DNA of 25,706 nt from CAWJPW01 sp963844845 (GCA_963844845.1 CAWJPW010000007.1:1-25706); one strand, 5' to 3'. Shown: positions 7,723 to 16,151, counted from the first letter of the stretch. Numbers and translations: made by a program. Notes: a model not told the origin generated them from the letters alone.

Positions 7723-7923
7723 TCACACGCCCTCCTCGACGTCGCACGGCCGGCACTGGAGGTCGCTTCCGAGGTGGCGCTGCCGGCCCTCCGGCGACTC
7801 GACCCACGGACGCCGCAGCCAGGGCGGGCGATGACGGACGTGCTGTGTGTGGCCGCACTCCAGCTCGGCCACCCAGAAGCCCTCGTCGTCGCGGTGAAAG
7901 CCCACGATCCGGCGCCGTGCCAT
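7723..7923 (-). CDS. DUF3565 family small protein
   Basis: This 66-residue protein begins MARRRIVGFHRDDEG, continues ELECGHTQHVRH and PPWLRRPW, and ends with CRPC near residues 57-60. That layout is the DUF3565 signature as I remember it. The Cys/His set (C23, H25, H28, H31, C57, C60) suggests a small metal, probably zinc, site; this is inference. The function of the family is unknown. The ATG at 7923 is preceded by GGGGGCGGAGCA. The gene sits on the minus strand, convergent with the STAS gene and divergent from the DUF421 gene, so it is easily missed behind longer open frames on the other strand. A start 24 bases upstream (MAVTGGGAM) is possible but less like the family. Confidence 0.85.
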   Translation of the reverse strand: MARRRIVGFHRDDEGFWVAELECGHTQHVRHRPPWLRRPWVESPEGRQRHLGSDLQCRPCDVEEGV

Positions 7924-8017
7924 TGCTCCGCCCCCAGTCACCGCCATCGTCGCACGTCCGCACTTCCGCGCGGCGCCCGCAGCGGCGCCGCGCCCGAGAG
8001 ATCCTGGGGAGGAAGTC

Positions 8018-8593
8018 ATGATGACCCAGACCGCCGAGCTCCTGCACGCCATCTTCGGATCGACCTCGGGCCTCCGTCCCCTGACCGTCTGGGAGATGGC
8101 GGCCCGCGCAGTGGTCATCTACCTGGTGGGGCTCGCCATCATCCGCCTGGGCAAGAACCGCATGCTCGGCCGTAGCACCGCTTTCGACGTGATCCTCGGG
8201 TTCATCCTGGGCTCCCTCTTCAGCCGTGCCATCAACGGCTCGGCGGCGGTGCTCCCCAGCCTGGGAGCCGGCCTGGTGCTGGTGCTGGTGCACTGGTTCT
8301 TCGCGTCGCTGGCCTTCCGCAACCAGTGGCTCGGCTACCTCATCAAGGGGCGACGGTCGGTGCTTGTACGAGACGGTCGGCCCGACCTCGAGAACCTCCG
8401 TCGCGCCGAGATCTCGGAGCTCGACCTCGCCGAGGAGCTGCGCCTGCGAGCCCAGGTGGAGGAGCCCTCCGAGGTGCGGGTGGCGTACATGGAGCGGAGT
8501 GGCCAGGTGTCGGCTCTTCCGCGGCGCGGGCTGCGGGCCGTCACCATCGACGTCGCCGAAGGAGTTCAGACCATCCGACTGGTCCTCGACTAG
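8018..8593 (+). CDS. DUF421 (YetF-like) membrane protein
   Basis: This protein of about 190 residues has three hydrophobic segments near residues 27-48, 55-75 and 78-98, followed by a soluble domain of about 90 residues. The segments LGKNRMLGRSTAFDVILGF and IKGRRSVLVRDGRP are typical of DUF421/YetF proteins, a widespread family of unknown function. The start is ATG 8018 or the adjacent ATG 8021, both behind GGGGAGGAAG. The TAG stop (8591-8593) is the first three bases of the palindromic mobile repeat, so the original C-terminus may have been changed by that insertion. It is divergent from the DUF3565 gene with 94 bases between them. Confidence 0.9.
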   Translation: MMTQTAELLHAIFGSTSGLRPLTVWEMAARAVVIYLVGLAIIRLGKNRMLGRSTAFDVILGFILGSLFSRAINGSAAVLPSLGAGLVLVLVHWFFASLAFRNQWLGYLIKGRRSVLVRDGRPDLENLRRAEISELDLAEELRLRAQVEEPSEVRVAYMERSGQVSALPRRGLRAVTIDVAEGVQTIRLVLD

Positions 8594-8755
8594 TGTCCTG
8601 TCTGGAAAATCCCAATGGACTATTCGCATGTCTCTGCGGCCCCTGGCTGCGTTGCTCCTCCTCGAAGTAGCGTTGCTACGACTTCGTCGTCGCGCCTTGC
8701 CAGGAACCACGCTGGCTGCGCGACAAGCACATAGGACTTCCCAAACAGGACACTA
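8591..8755. mobile_element. 165-bp palindromic MITE-like element with CTAG flanks
   Basis: The two ends are inverted copies: TAGTGTCCTGTCTGG at the left and, as reverse complement, TAGTGTCCTGTTTGG at the right; similarity extends about 25 bases. The centre holds another hairpin (GTAGC GTT GCTAC, extended by CGAAGT/ACTTCG) inside CCTGGC/GCCAGG arms. Both outer ends lie in CTAG (8590-8593 and 8753-8756), which would fit a 4-bp target duplication of the YTAR type known for IS5-group transposases; that link is inference. It has no coding capacity. It separates the convergent DUF421 and TauE/SafE genes and provides the TAG stop of each. Confidence 0.8.
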
Positions 8756-9574
8756 GCGGAGGGTCAGGAGGCGGATACCGACGAGCCCCAGGGCGATGGC
8801 GAGGCTACGGATGATCCATGGCCCGCGCACGCGGTCCGAAAGGCGGGCGCCGAGCTGCGCTCCGATCAGCACGCCGATCGCCAGGTAGATCGTGCGGTGG
8901 ACACCGTGCACGAAGGCGCCGGTGGCGATGTGGGTGGCGGTGCCGGCCAGAGCGACCATTGCCAACATGAAGTGGGAGGTCGCGGTGGCGATGTGGACCG
9001 GAAAGCTGAGGACGTAGACCAGCAGCGGCACATGGATGATGCCGCCGCCGATACCCAGGAGGCCCGAGAGGAATCCGACTCCGAAGCTGAGGATGATCCC
9101 GACGACCGGCTTGAAGCTGTACACGTGGACGGTACCGTCGGCCTCCACCAAGCGCCGTGTGACCCCTCCGTGCGGTTTTGTGTGTCGCTCGGCGCGGCGG
9201 CGGTCGGCGAGGAGCATGTAGACGCATACCCCGACCAGCAGGACTCCGAACACACAGTCGAAGGTCCGGCGCGGCAGGAGCCCCGTCACCAGCGCCCCCA
9301 GAACGGCGCCTGGGATAGTGGCCGGAGCGAAGAGCAGGCCCGACTTGAAGTCCACTCGTCGCATGAGGGCGTACGCCTGGGTGCCCGAGAGGGCGTTGAA
9401 GAACACCACGGCGAGGGACATGCTGGTGATCACCTCGGGGCGTTCGTTCGGATAGAGCAGGAGCAGCGCCGGGACCAGCACGAACCCGCCGCCGGCGCCG
9501 ATGAGGGTGCCGTACGCCCCGGTGCCGAATCCCAGGGCGACGAGGCCGAGCGCTTGGAGGACGTGGTCCGGCAT
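8753..9574 (-). CDS. TauE/SafE family permease (sulfite exporter-like)
   Basis: This 273-residue integral membrane protein has the internal duplication typical of TauE/SafE: GTLIGAGGGFVLVPALLLL near residues 23-41 and GLLGIGGGIIHVPLLVYVL near 170-190, each followed by helices. About eight hydrophobic segments are visible. The family moves organosulfur or sulfite-type anions, but substrates are rarely assigned from sequence. The ATG at 9574 has no good Shine-Dalgarno sequence before it. The TAG stop lies in the terminal triplet of the 165-bp repeat. A second, divergent family member lies at 20796-21725. Confidence 0.9.
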   Translation of the reverse strand: MPDHVLQALGLVALGFGTGAYGTLIGAGGGFVLVPALLLLYPNERPEVITSMSLAVVFFNALSGTQAYALMRRVDFKSGLLFAPATIPGAVLGALVTGLLPRRTFDCVFGVLLVGVCVYMLLADRRRAERHTKPHGGVTRRLVEADGTVHVYSFKPVVGIILSFGVGFLSGLLGIGGGIIHVPLLVYVLSFPVHIATATSHFMLAMVALAGTATHIATGAFVHGVHRTIYLAIGVLIGAQLGARLSDRVRGPWIIRSLAIALGLVGIRLLTLR

Positions 9575-9819
9575 CGGGGCTCAGCGGTCCCGGAGGCTCA
9601 TGGCTCGCCGGACGTGCGAGATGACGAGGTGAGGGAGTGATGAAGTGATGAAGGCCTCCAGCCACCGGGCTCGCTTGTTGGACCGCAATAATGAGAGCAG
9701 AGCCTGAGCTCGTTCGCTGAAACCCGCGCCGCGCCGGAATGCTTCCGGGGGGTGGTCGACGCGACGGCGTAGCGAGAGGTCGCCGCTGGTACCATCAGAG
9801 GACTCACTTGGAGGCGCAG

Positions 9820-12126
9820 ATGGGTGACGACGGGCTCTTTCTCGGCAAGGACGCAGGCAGCGGCGAGCGGATCCTCCTCGATCCCGACCATCTCACCACC
9901 CACGCGGTGTGCCTGGGCATGACTGGATCGGGCAAGACGGGCCTCGGCATCGTCGCCATGGAGGAGCTCGCGCGGCGCGGGGTGCCGCTGCTGGTGGTCG
10001 ACCTCAAGGGCGACATGGTGGATCTCCTGCTGAGCTTCCCCGGCCTCACCGCCGGGGAGTTCGCACCGTGGCTGCCGCCCGATGCGGTACGGGAGCGGGG
10101 TCGTGAGGCCGCAGCGGCGGACACCGCCCAGCGCTGGCGCGAGGGTCTGGAGGGGTGGGGCCTGGGCGCCGCGGACAGCCGGGCCGTCCGTGAAGGGCTC
10201 GACTGGAGGGTGCTGACGCCGGGAGCGGCGGTGGCCCCGGTGGACGTGCTGCCGGCGCTGGCGCCGCCCGTCGGGTGGAACCCCGACGGGGCGCCCGATG
10301 CCGCTGCGGACCGGGTCAACAGCGTGGCCGGAGCCCTGCTCTCCCTGGTGGGCCGCGGCGGCGATCCACTCACCGACCGCGACCAGGTGCTGGTGGCATC
10401 GCTGCTGCTCGAGCTCTGGCGGCGGGGCGAGGCGCTCGACCTGGCGCGCCTCCTCCAGGTCATCGCCGATCCGCCCGTCGCCGCCATCGGCGCTCTGGCG
10501 GTGGACACCTTCTACCCCCGTGCCGAGCGGATGCAGCTGGTGCTCGCCCTCAACACCCTGCTGGCCAGCCCGGCGTTCGCGTCGTGGACCCGCGGCACAC
10601 CCCTCACCATGGAGGCGGTCCTGGGCCAGCCGGGACGGCCCCGGGGCACCGTGGTGACGGTGGCGCATCTCGACGACCGGGGCCGGCAGTTCGCCCTCAC
10701 CCTGCTGCTCGCCGAGCTGCTCGCCTGGACCAGGCGGCAGCCGGCGTCGGAGTCGCTGCGGGCCCTTCTCTACGTGGACGAGGTGCAGGGAATCCTGCCC
10801 CCGCACCCGGCAAACCCGCCCACCAAGGCGCCTCTGCTGACCCTGCTCAAGCAGGCGCGCGCCTTCGGCGTCGGGGTGTGGCTCGCCACCCAGAACCCGG
10901 TGGATCTCGACTACAAGGCGTTGGGGAATGCCGGCATCAAGCTGGTGGGACGGCTGGTCACGGAGCACGACCGCGATCGCGCCCTCGAGGGGCTGGACCT
11001 GAAGGAACTCGCGGACGGCCGGAGCAGCGATCAGGTCGTGGCGGGCCTGGCCGGAAGGCAGTTCCTGCTGGACGACGTGCGGGCTCGCCCCCGTACCCGG
11101 GTGCTGGGCACGCGCTGGGCACTGAGCTATCTGCGCGGACCGGTGACCCTGGCCGAGCTGGCCCCGCTCGTCGGCGAGGCCGCGCCGCGGCGCGACGGGG
11201 CGCCGCAGGCGCCCGTCGCCGGCGCGTCGGGTCCTCCGGTACTGGCGACAGCGTTTCCCATCCGCTTCGCGGCGCAGCCGGCGGATCCCGCGTGGCCGTG
11301 GCTCCTGGTGCACGCCAGCGTGACGGTGGAACGCCGCAGCCTCGACCTGCTCCGAACCGAGGACGAGCGGTGGCGCGTGCCGGTGGACGATGGCGGTCGT
11401 TTTCGTTGGGAGCTCGGAGAGAAGCTGGACGGTGAGGTCGACCTGCTCGCCGTACCGCCTTCCGGGATGCGCTTCCCTGCCGCCGTTCCGGCGGCCCTCG
11501 GGCCGGAGCTGAAGGGCGCCCAGCAAGGCTTCGTGAGCTGGCGGACCCTCCAGCCCGCATCGCTGCTCAGCAACCCGGGCCTCAAGCTGGTTGCCGACCC
11601 GGGTGAGACCCGGCCCGCCTTCGTGGAGCGCTGTATGGAGGCGGCGGATCGTGCCGACGACTCGGTTCAAGAGCGCATCCGTGCCCGGTTCGAGCGGCGC
11701 ATCGACTCCGTGCGTCGGCGGCTCGAGCGCGAGCGCGACGAGCTTCAGCGTGATCGTACGCAGCTCGAGGCGCGCAAGGCGGAGGAGAAGCTCGGCATGG
11801 TGGAGGGGCTGTTCTCGGTGCTCTTGGGCTCCCGCAGCCTGCGCTCGGCGGCCGGCAAGGCGGCTTCCCGGGCCCGCACGGTGGCCGGCAAGCGACGAAT
11901 GAGCGCGCGGGCGGAGGGCGCGGTGACCGAGTCGGAGCAGGAGATCGCGCGGTTCGAGGACGAGCTCGAGAGTCTGGCGGCAGAGCTGCAGGATGAGGTC
12001 GATCGGGTGGCGGCGGCCTCGGAGGCGACGGCGGCGGCGGTGGAAGAGCTCCTGGTGCGGCCGAGCCGGTCCGGAGTGCGGGTACTCGACATGGCGTTGG
12101 TGTGGGGTTCGAAGAAGGCTGAATGA
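9820..12126 (+). CDS. HerA/FtsK-superfamily P-loop ATPase with C-terminal coiled coil
   Basis: In this 768-residue protein an HerA-like (DUF87-type) ATPase core is clear: Walker A GMTGSGKT (residues 33-40), DLKGD (61-65), Walker B LLYVDE (316-321) and ATQNP (356-360), the sensor found in HerA-type DNA-translocating ATPases. After about residue 450 the sequence no longer matches anything I know; charged coiled-coil segments follow near 615-680 and 695-745. No membrane helix is visible, so it is cytosolic. HerA proteins usually pump DNA with the nuclease NurA, but none is adjacent. The ATG at 9820 follows GGAGGCGC; the open frame extends upstream to 9739 without a ribosome binding site. The quinone oxidoreductase gene starts 64 bases after its stop. 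Confidence 0.85.
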   Translation: MGDDGLFLGKDAGSGERILLDPDHLTTHAVCLGMTGSGKTGLGIVAMEELARRGVPLLVVDLKGDMVDLLLSFPGLTAGEFAPWLPPDAVRERGREAAAADTAQRWREGLEGWGLGAADSRAVREGLDWRVLTPGAAVAPVDVLPALAPPVGWNPDGAPDAAADRVNSVAGALLSLVGRGGDPLTDRDQVLVASLLLELWRRGEALDLARLLQVIADPPVAAIGALAVDTFYPRAERMQLVLALNTLLASPAFASWTRGTPLTMEAVLGQPGRPRGTVVTVAHLDDRGRQFALTLLLAELLAWTRRQPASESLRALLYVDEVQGILPPHPANPPTKAPLLTLLKQARAFGVGVWLATQNPVDLDYKALGNAGIKLVGRLVTEHDRDRALEGLDLKELADGRSSDQVVAGLAGRQFLLDDVRARPRTRVLGTRWALSYLRGPVTLAELAPLVGEAAPRRDGAPQAPVAGASGPPVLATAFPIRFAAQPADPAWPWLLVHASVTVERRSLDLLRTEDERWRVPVDDGGRFRWELGEKLDGEVDLLAVPPSGMRFPAAVPAALGPELKGAQQGFVSWRTLQPASLLSNPGLKLVADPGETRPAFVERCMEAADRADDSVQERIRARFERRIDSVRRRLERERDELQRDRTQLEARKAEEKLGMVEGLFSVLLGSRSLRSAAGKAASRARTVAGKRRMSARAEGAVTESEQEIARFEDELESLAAELQDEVDRVAAASEATAAAVEELLVRPSRSGVRVLDMALVWGSKKAE

Positions 12127-12190
12127 AGAACCGGCCCGGAGCTGTTGAACTGGGGAAGCCGCCGCCGTGCGGCGCGCAGAGGAGGATCAG

Positions 12191-13165
12191 ATGACGGGAG
12201 CGATTCGGGTGCACCAGACCGGAGGACCGGAGGTCCTGCGCTGGGACGAGGTCGACGTGAAAGAGCCGGGGCGGGGCCAGGCGCGGGTGCGCCACACCGC
12301 CGTGGGACTGAACTACATCGACACCTACCACCGGACCGGGCTCTACCCGGCCGAGCTGCCCATGACGCCGGGCATGGAGGGTGCGGGAGTCGTCGAAGCG
12401 GTGGGCGAGGGTGTGACCGATCTCGCCCCGGGCCAGCGGGTGGCGTACGCGGGCGGGCCGCCGGGGGCCTACGCCGAGGTTCGGCTGATACCGGCGGACA
12501 GGCTGGTGCCGTTGCCTGACGACATCGACGACCAGACCGCCGCCGCCATGATGCTGAAGGGCATGACCGCCGAGTACCTGCTGCGGCGCACCTATGCCGT
12601 GAGCCCCGGGGAGACCATCCTCTGGCACGCCGCCGCCGGGGGTGTCGGCCTGATCGCGTGCCAGTGGGCCGAATCTCTTGGTGTCAAGGTGATCGGTACG
12701 ATCGGGTCGGACGAGAAGGCGGAGCTCGCGGCCGCCCACGGCTGTGAGTACCCGGTGGTCTACACGCGGGAGGACTTCGTCGCCCGGGTGCGTGAGATCA
12801 CAGCGGGCGCGATGGTGCCGGTGGTGTACGACTCGGTGGGCAGGGACACCTGGGAAGGCTCGCTGAGCTGCCTGAAACCGCGCGGGATGATGGTCTCCTT
12901 CGGCAACGCGTCCGGGCCCGTCCCACCGTTTTCGCCGGGCGAGCTGTCTGCGCGCGGGTCCCTGTACCTCACGCGGCCCACGCTGATGACCTACACGGCC
13001 TCCCGCAGGGACCTCCTGGCCTCGGCCGCGGCCCTCTTCGAGGTGGTCCGTGCAGGGGCCGTGCGCGTCGAGGTGAACCAGACCTACGCGCTGCGCGATG
13101 CCGCCCGCGCCCACAGCGACCTGGAGGGGCGCCGAACCACGGGGTCCACCGTTCTGCTCCCGTGA
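12191..13165 (+). CDS. qor: NADPH:quinone reductase, QorA-like zinc-free MDR
   Basis: This 324-residue medium-chain dehydrogenase/reductase is close to the usual QorA length. Landmarks are GLNYIDTYHRTGLYP in the catalytic domain, PGMEGAGVVEAVG, and AAAGGVGLIACQWA as the nucleotide-binding glycine motif, followed by VYDSVG and SFGNASGP. Zinc-binding cysteines of alcohol dehydrogenases are absent, as expected for quinone reductases, which pass electrons from NADPH to quinones in the cytosol. The ATG follows GGAGG with a six-base gap. Its stop overlaps the start of the rhodanese gene by four bases (GTGA), so the two are translationally coupled. Confidence 0.93.
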   Translation: MTGAIRVHQTGGPEVLRWDEVDVKEPGRGQARVRHTAVGLNYIDTYHRTGLYPAELPMTPGMEGAGVVEAVGEGVTDLAPGQRVAYAGGPPGAYAEVRLIPADRLVPLPDDIDDQTAAAMMLKGMTAEYLLRRTYAVSPGETILWHAAAGGVGLIACQWAESLGVKVIGTIGSDEKAELAAAHGCEYPVVYTREDFVARVREITAGAMVPVVYDSVGRDTWEGSLSCLKPRGMMVSFGNASGPVPPFSPGELSARGSLYLTRPTLMTYTASRRDLLASAAALFEVVRAGAVRVEVNQTYALRDAARAHSDLEGRRTTGSTVLLP

Positions 13166-13593
13166 GCGCCGCTCCCGGGCTCCTCGAAAGGCTGCGCCGG
13201 CGGCTGGCGCAGCGGCTGTGGTGGCTGCCCTTCGGCCGGGTGCCCGAGGTGACGGCTGGCAGCCTCGCTGCCGAGCTCAGCAATGGCGGACGGCCGCAGC
13301 TCCTCGACGTGCGCACGGCCCACGAGTTCCGTGAGGGGCACGTCGACGGCGCCGTCAACGTGCCCGTCTCCGAGCTTCATCGCCACCTCGACCGGCTTCG
13401 TCTCCAGCCGGGGCGGCCGGTGGTGGCGATCTGCCTGAGCGGGCACCGCTCCGTGCCGGCGGTCCGGCTGCTGCGGGCCCACGGTTGGCCTGACGTCCGC
13501 CAGCTCGCCGGTGGAATGCGGGCGTGGCGGAAGGAGGGTCGGCCGGTAGTACAGCCGCCCGCTCATCGGTCCGGCGATGCGGATGCCCGATGA
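13162..13593 (+). CDS. Rhodanese-like domain protein
   Basis: This 143-residue protein has one rhodanese domain at about residues 28-130. LLDVRTAHEFREGHVDGAVNV is the typical strand-turn region, and the active-site loop CLSGHRS begins at Cys91. Single-domain rhodaneses carry a persulfide on this Cys and hand sulfur to acceptors such as thiols or cyanide. The basic N-terminus (LLERLRRRLAQRLWWLPF) may form an amphipathic helix on the membrane. The GTG start at 13162 lies within the last codons of qor. This coupling, and two TauE/SafE genes in the window, hint at sulfur chemistry but do not prove a pathway. Confidence 0.92.
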   Translation: MSAAPGLLERLRRRLAQRLWWLPFGRVPEVTAGSLAAELSNGGRPQLLDVRTAHEFREGHVDGAVNVPVSELHRHLDRLRLQPGRPVVAICLSGHRSVPAVRLLRAHGWPDVRQLAGGMRAWRKEGRPVVQPPAHRSGDADAR

Positions 13594-13718
13594 CCGGGCG
13601 GGCCCCGCGCACCGGCCGACGCTCCGCGTGAACCGGCGATCTCCGAGCCGGGGAGGACCTCCGCCGGCGGGACCAGAACGAGGCCCCGGCGCCGGCGGCG
13701 CAGCGTGACTGCATAGGG

Positions 13719-14107
13719 TCAGCCCGCGACGCCCGACGCCCCGGACGCTGCTTGTTGGGCGCCGAGCCTGCCTCTATCGACGTCCTCAATGAACCGGATC
13801 ACGCCCTCCATGTACGTCTTCTGGTCGTCGTACATGTCGAGGTGACTGCCGTCGGGGCAGTAGAGGTAGCGTCCGTGCTGTACCTGGGCGGCCATCCACT
13901 TCATGTACTGGGGGTCCATCGTGCCGTAGCGGGCGCCGATCGTCAGGGTGGGCACCGCGATCTCGGGGAGGTCGTCGCTGCGGTCCCAACCCGCCAGGCG
14001 GCCGCTCAGACCCATCTCGCTCGGCCCTTGCATGAGCACGTAGATGCGCTCGTTGACGTGGTTGTGGCTGCGTAGGACCGGGTCCGGCCACTGCTCCCGT
14101 TCGCGTT
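13719..14107 (-). pseudogene. 3' fragment of a proline iminopeptidase-type alpha/beta-hydrolase
   Basis: About 125 residues at the C-terminus of an alpha/beta-hydrolase remain: QWPDPVL, NERIYVLMQGPSEMG, then VPTLTIGARYGTMDP (the strand with the acidic triad residue) and DGSHLDMYDD (the catalytic His). This resembles proline iminopeptidase/amino-acid amidase proteins. The nucleophile elbow (GxSxG), oxyanion hole and N-terminal half are missing. Homology stops near 14107, where the start of the opposite-strand epimerase (ATG 14154) lies only 46 bases away. An internal ATG at 14033 could start a short protein, but it could not be catalytic. Codons and the stop are intact, so the 5' loss may be recent. 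No element is visible at the junction. Confidence 0.75.
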
Positions 14108-14153
14108 TGGAAGAAGAGCGAGGCCTGTGCGGTTGCCGGAGCCGGAGGTGGGC

Positions 14154-15062
14154 ATGCGAGTCTTCGTCACGGGCGCAACTGGCTATATCGGGTCGGCGGT
14201 GGCTGCCGAGCTGGCGCGGGCGGGCCACGAGGTCTACGGGCTGGCTCGCTCGGAGGTGAAGGCGCGGCAGGCTGCGGCGCTGGAGGTGCACCCGGTTGAG
14301 GGCGACCTCGGAGACCCCGACAGCTACCGCGAGGCGGCCCGCGCCTGTGAGGCGCTCGTTCACTGCGCAGTCGAGTACGGCGCACGGCAGTGGGAGCTGG
14401 ATCGCCTCACCGTCGACTCCTTCCTCGCGGTAGCTCGCGAGGCCGGCCTGCCACGCCTGGTGCTCTACACCAGTGGCGTGTGGCTGTACGGGACGACCGG
14501 AGACGTGATGGTGGACGAGGCGTCGCCCGTCGATCCCCCCGAGGCGGTGAGGCCCCGGGTGGGGCACGAGCGGCGAGTGCTGGAGGCGGCCTCGGGGCGG
14601 TTGCGCACGCTGGTGGTGCGCCCGGGCTGCGTGTACGGCGGAGCTGGCGGCCTGACCGCGCCGTGGTTCGCCGCGGCGACCCGGGAGGGATCGCCGCGCA
14701 TCGTCGGCGACGGGTGCTTCCGCTGGTCGTGGGTACACCTGGCGGACCTGGCGCGCGGCTACCGCCTGGCCGTGGAGTCGCCGTGCAGCGGCGAGGTCTT
14801 CAACCTCACCGACCGCAGCCGGCCTCCGGTGCTCGAGTGCGCGCGGGCGGTGAGCTTCGCCTGCGGCGGAGACGGCGCGGTGCGCACGGTGTCGGTGGAG
14901 CAGGCCAGGGGCGAGATGGGGGCGGTGGCTGAGTGCTTCGCCCTGGACCAGCACGTGGACTCCTCTCGGGCTGTGCGTCGTCTGGGCTGGCAGCCGCGGC
15001 ACGGCGGCTTCTCGGACGGGGTCGCGCGGTACGCGGCCGCCTGGCGGGCGGTCGCCGGCTGA
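14154..15062 (+). CDS. NAD-dependent epimerase/dehydratase family protein, atypical SDR
   Basis: This 302-residue extended-SDR-like protein has a strong N-terminal nucleotide motif, TGATGYIG (residues 6-13), and the later RPGCVYGGAGG and WSWVHLADLARGY segments seen in epimerase-like proteins. The SGVWLYG strand is present, but the YxxxK catalytic pair expected about 30 residues later is absent; that region reads RVGHERRVLEA. It may therefore be an atypical SDR that binds NAD(P) without classical chemistry, or uses another acid-base residue. GGAGGTG lies just upstream of the ATG. It abuts the broken hydrolase gene in a divergent arrangement. The substrate is unknown. Confidence 0.88.
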   Translation: MRVFVTGATGYIGSAVAAELARAGHEVYGLARSEVKARQAAALEVHPVEGDLGDPDSYREAARACEALVHCAVEYGARQWELDRLTVDSFLAVAREAGLPRLVLYTSGVWLYGTTGDVMVDEASPVDPPEAVRPRVGHERRVLEAASGRLRTLVVRPGCVYGGAGGLTAPWFAAATREGSPRIVGDGCFRWSWVHLADLARGYRLAVESPCSGEVFNLTDRSRPPVLECARAVSFACGGDGAVRTVSVEQARGEMGAVAECFALDQHVDSSRAVRRLGWQPRHGGFSDGVARYAAAWRAVAG

Positions 15063-15268
15063 GCCCGACGGCGGCCCCGGGCGGCGCGTCAGCGCGGGAC
15101 GCGCGCCGGAGGAATCGCGGGTGGCGGCGGGGTCGCGCGACGGAAGCCGCGGCCAGGTCGCGGTCGTCCGCCCGCCCGGTCTCGCGGGCCCCGCGGGAAG
15201 CACCGGGCGGCCCTCGTGCGGAAGTCCTCCCGGGTGCCGCCGGTTGTCGTGGAAGGGTGGGTGACGAC

Positions 15269-16045
15269 ATGCGCTTCCGGGTGCTGACCTACAACATCCA
15301 TCGCGCCATCGGCGTCGACCGGCGCTTCCGGCCCGAGCGGGTGGTCCGGATCCTCGAGCAGTACGACGCCGACGTGGTGATGCTGCAGGAGGTGGACGAG
15401 GGTGCGCGGCGCTCCCGGGAGCTCGATCTCGCGCGCGAGCTGGCGGATGCAGCGGGATACCTCCACCGGGCGGCGGGCTACAACGTCACGTTGCGGCGCA
15501 AGGGTCGGTACGGCAACGCCACCCTGAGCCGGTATCCCATCGTCAGGGAGCGTAACATCGACCTCACCATCGACGGACGGAAGCGGCGGGGCTGTCAGCA
15601 CACGACTCTCGAGGTCACGAGTGAGGACGGGCGGGGGGGGCGGTTGGAGGTGTTCAACCTCCACCTCGGCCTCTCGGCGAAGGAGCGCGAGAAGCAGGTC
15701 GCCCTGCTCGTGGAATCCGAGGAGTTCAAGTGCATTTACGGCGGGTGCACCTCGCTGGTGGCCGGCGACTTCAACGATTGGCGTTCGCTGCTGCGGCCCA
15801 TCTTCACGATCGGCATGCGCTTCCAGGCGGCCACCGACGCCACTCATGGCTCGAACGGGGCGCTGCCCACGTACCCGTCCTTCTCACCGCGCGGCGCCCT
15901 CGATAGGATCTACTTCCGCGGGAATCTCGAGCTGGTGCGGTGCTGGCGGAGCCGCATGAAGGTCGCCAAGGTGGCCAGCGATCACCTGCCGGTGATCGCG
16001 GACTTCAGGTGCGGTACGCTGCGCGCCGCGCAGCTGCCCCCCTGA
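15269..16045 (+). CDS. Endonuclease/exonuclease/phosphatase (EEP) family protein
   Basis: This 258-residue Mg-dependent hydrolase fold protein has all core motifs: TYNIH (residues 7-11, metal-site Asn), LQEVDEG (39-45, metal Glu), FNLHL (129-133, catalytic His), GDFND (166-170, catalytic Asp/Asn) and SDHLPVIAD (237-245, the C-terminal Asp-His). The RRKGRYGNATLSRYPI segment is typical of the phosphodiesterase/cardiolipin-synthesis-associated members. The reaction could be cleavage of DNA, a lipid headgroup or a phosphate ester; I cannot decide. There is no signal peptide. The ATG at 15269 is preceded by GGAAGGGTGGG. The 206 bases before it are GC-rich and hold no gene. Confidence 0.92.
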   Translation: MRFRVLTYNIHRAIGVDRRFRPERVVRILEQYDADVVMLQEVDEGARRSRELDLARELADAAGYLHRAAGYNVTLRRKGRYGNATLSRYPIVRERNIDLTIDGRKRRGCQHTTLEVTSEDGRGGRLEVFNLHLGLSAKEREKQVALLVESEEFKCIYGGCTSLVAGDFNDWRSLLRPIFTIGMRFQAATDATHGSNGALPTYPSFSPRGALDRIYFRGNLELVRCWRSRMKVAKVASDHLPVIADFRCGTLRAAQLPP

Positions 16046-16151
16046 TGCGTCAGCCGGGCGCCTGATCGGCGACGGCGGCAGAGCAGGTCCGCTTCCTCCC
16101 GTGAGCGTCCCGAGCTGTACGTCCCCCCGCGCAGGCGAGAGCTCCGGCCGC

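Noticed and set aside
9598..11670. Minus-strand open frame of 690 codons antisense to the HerA-like ATPase
   Set aside because: It has no motifs and low-complexity composition, while the plus strand has Walker A, Walker B and a ribosome binding site.
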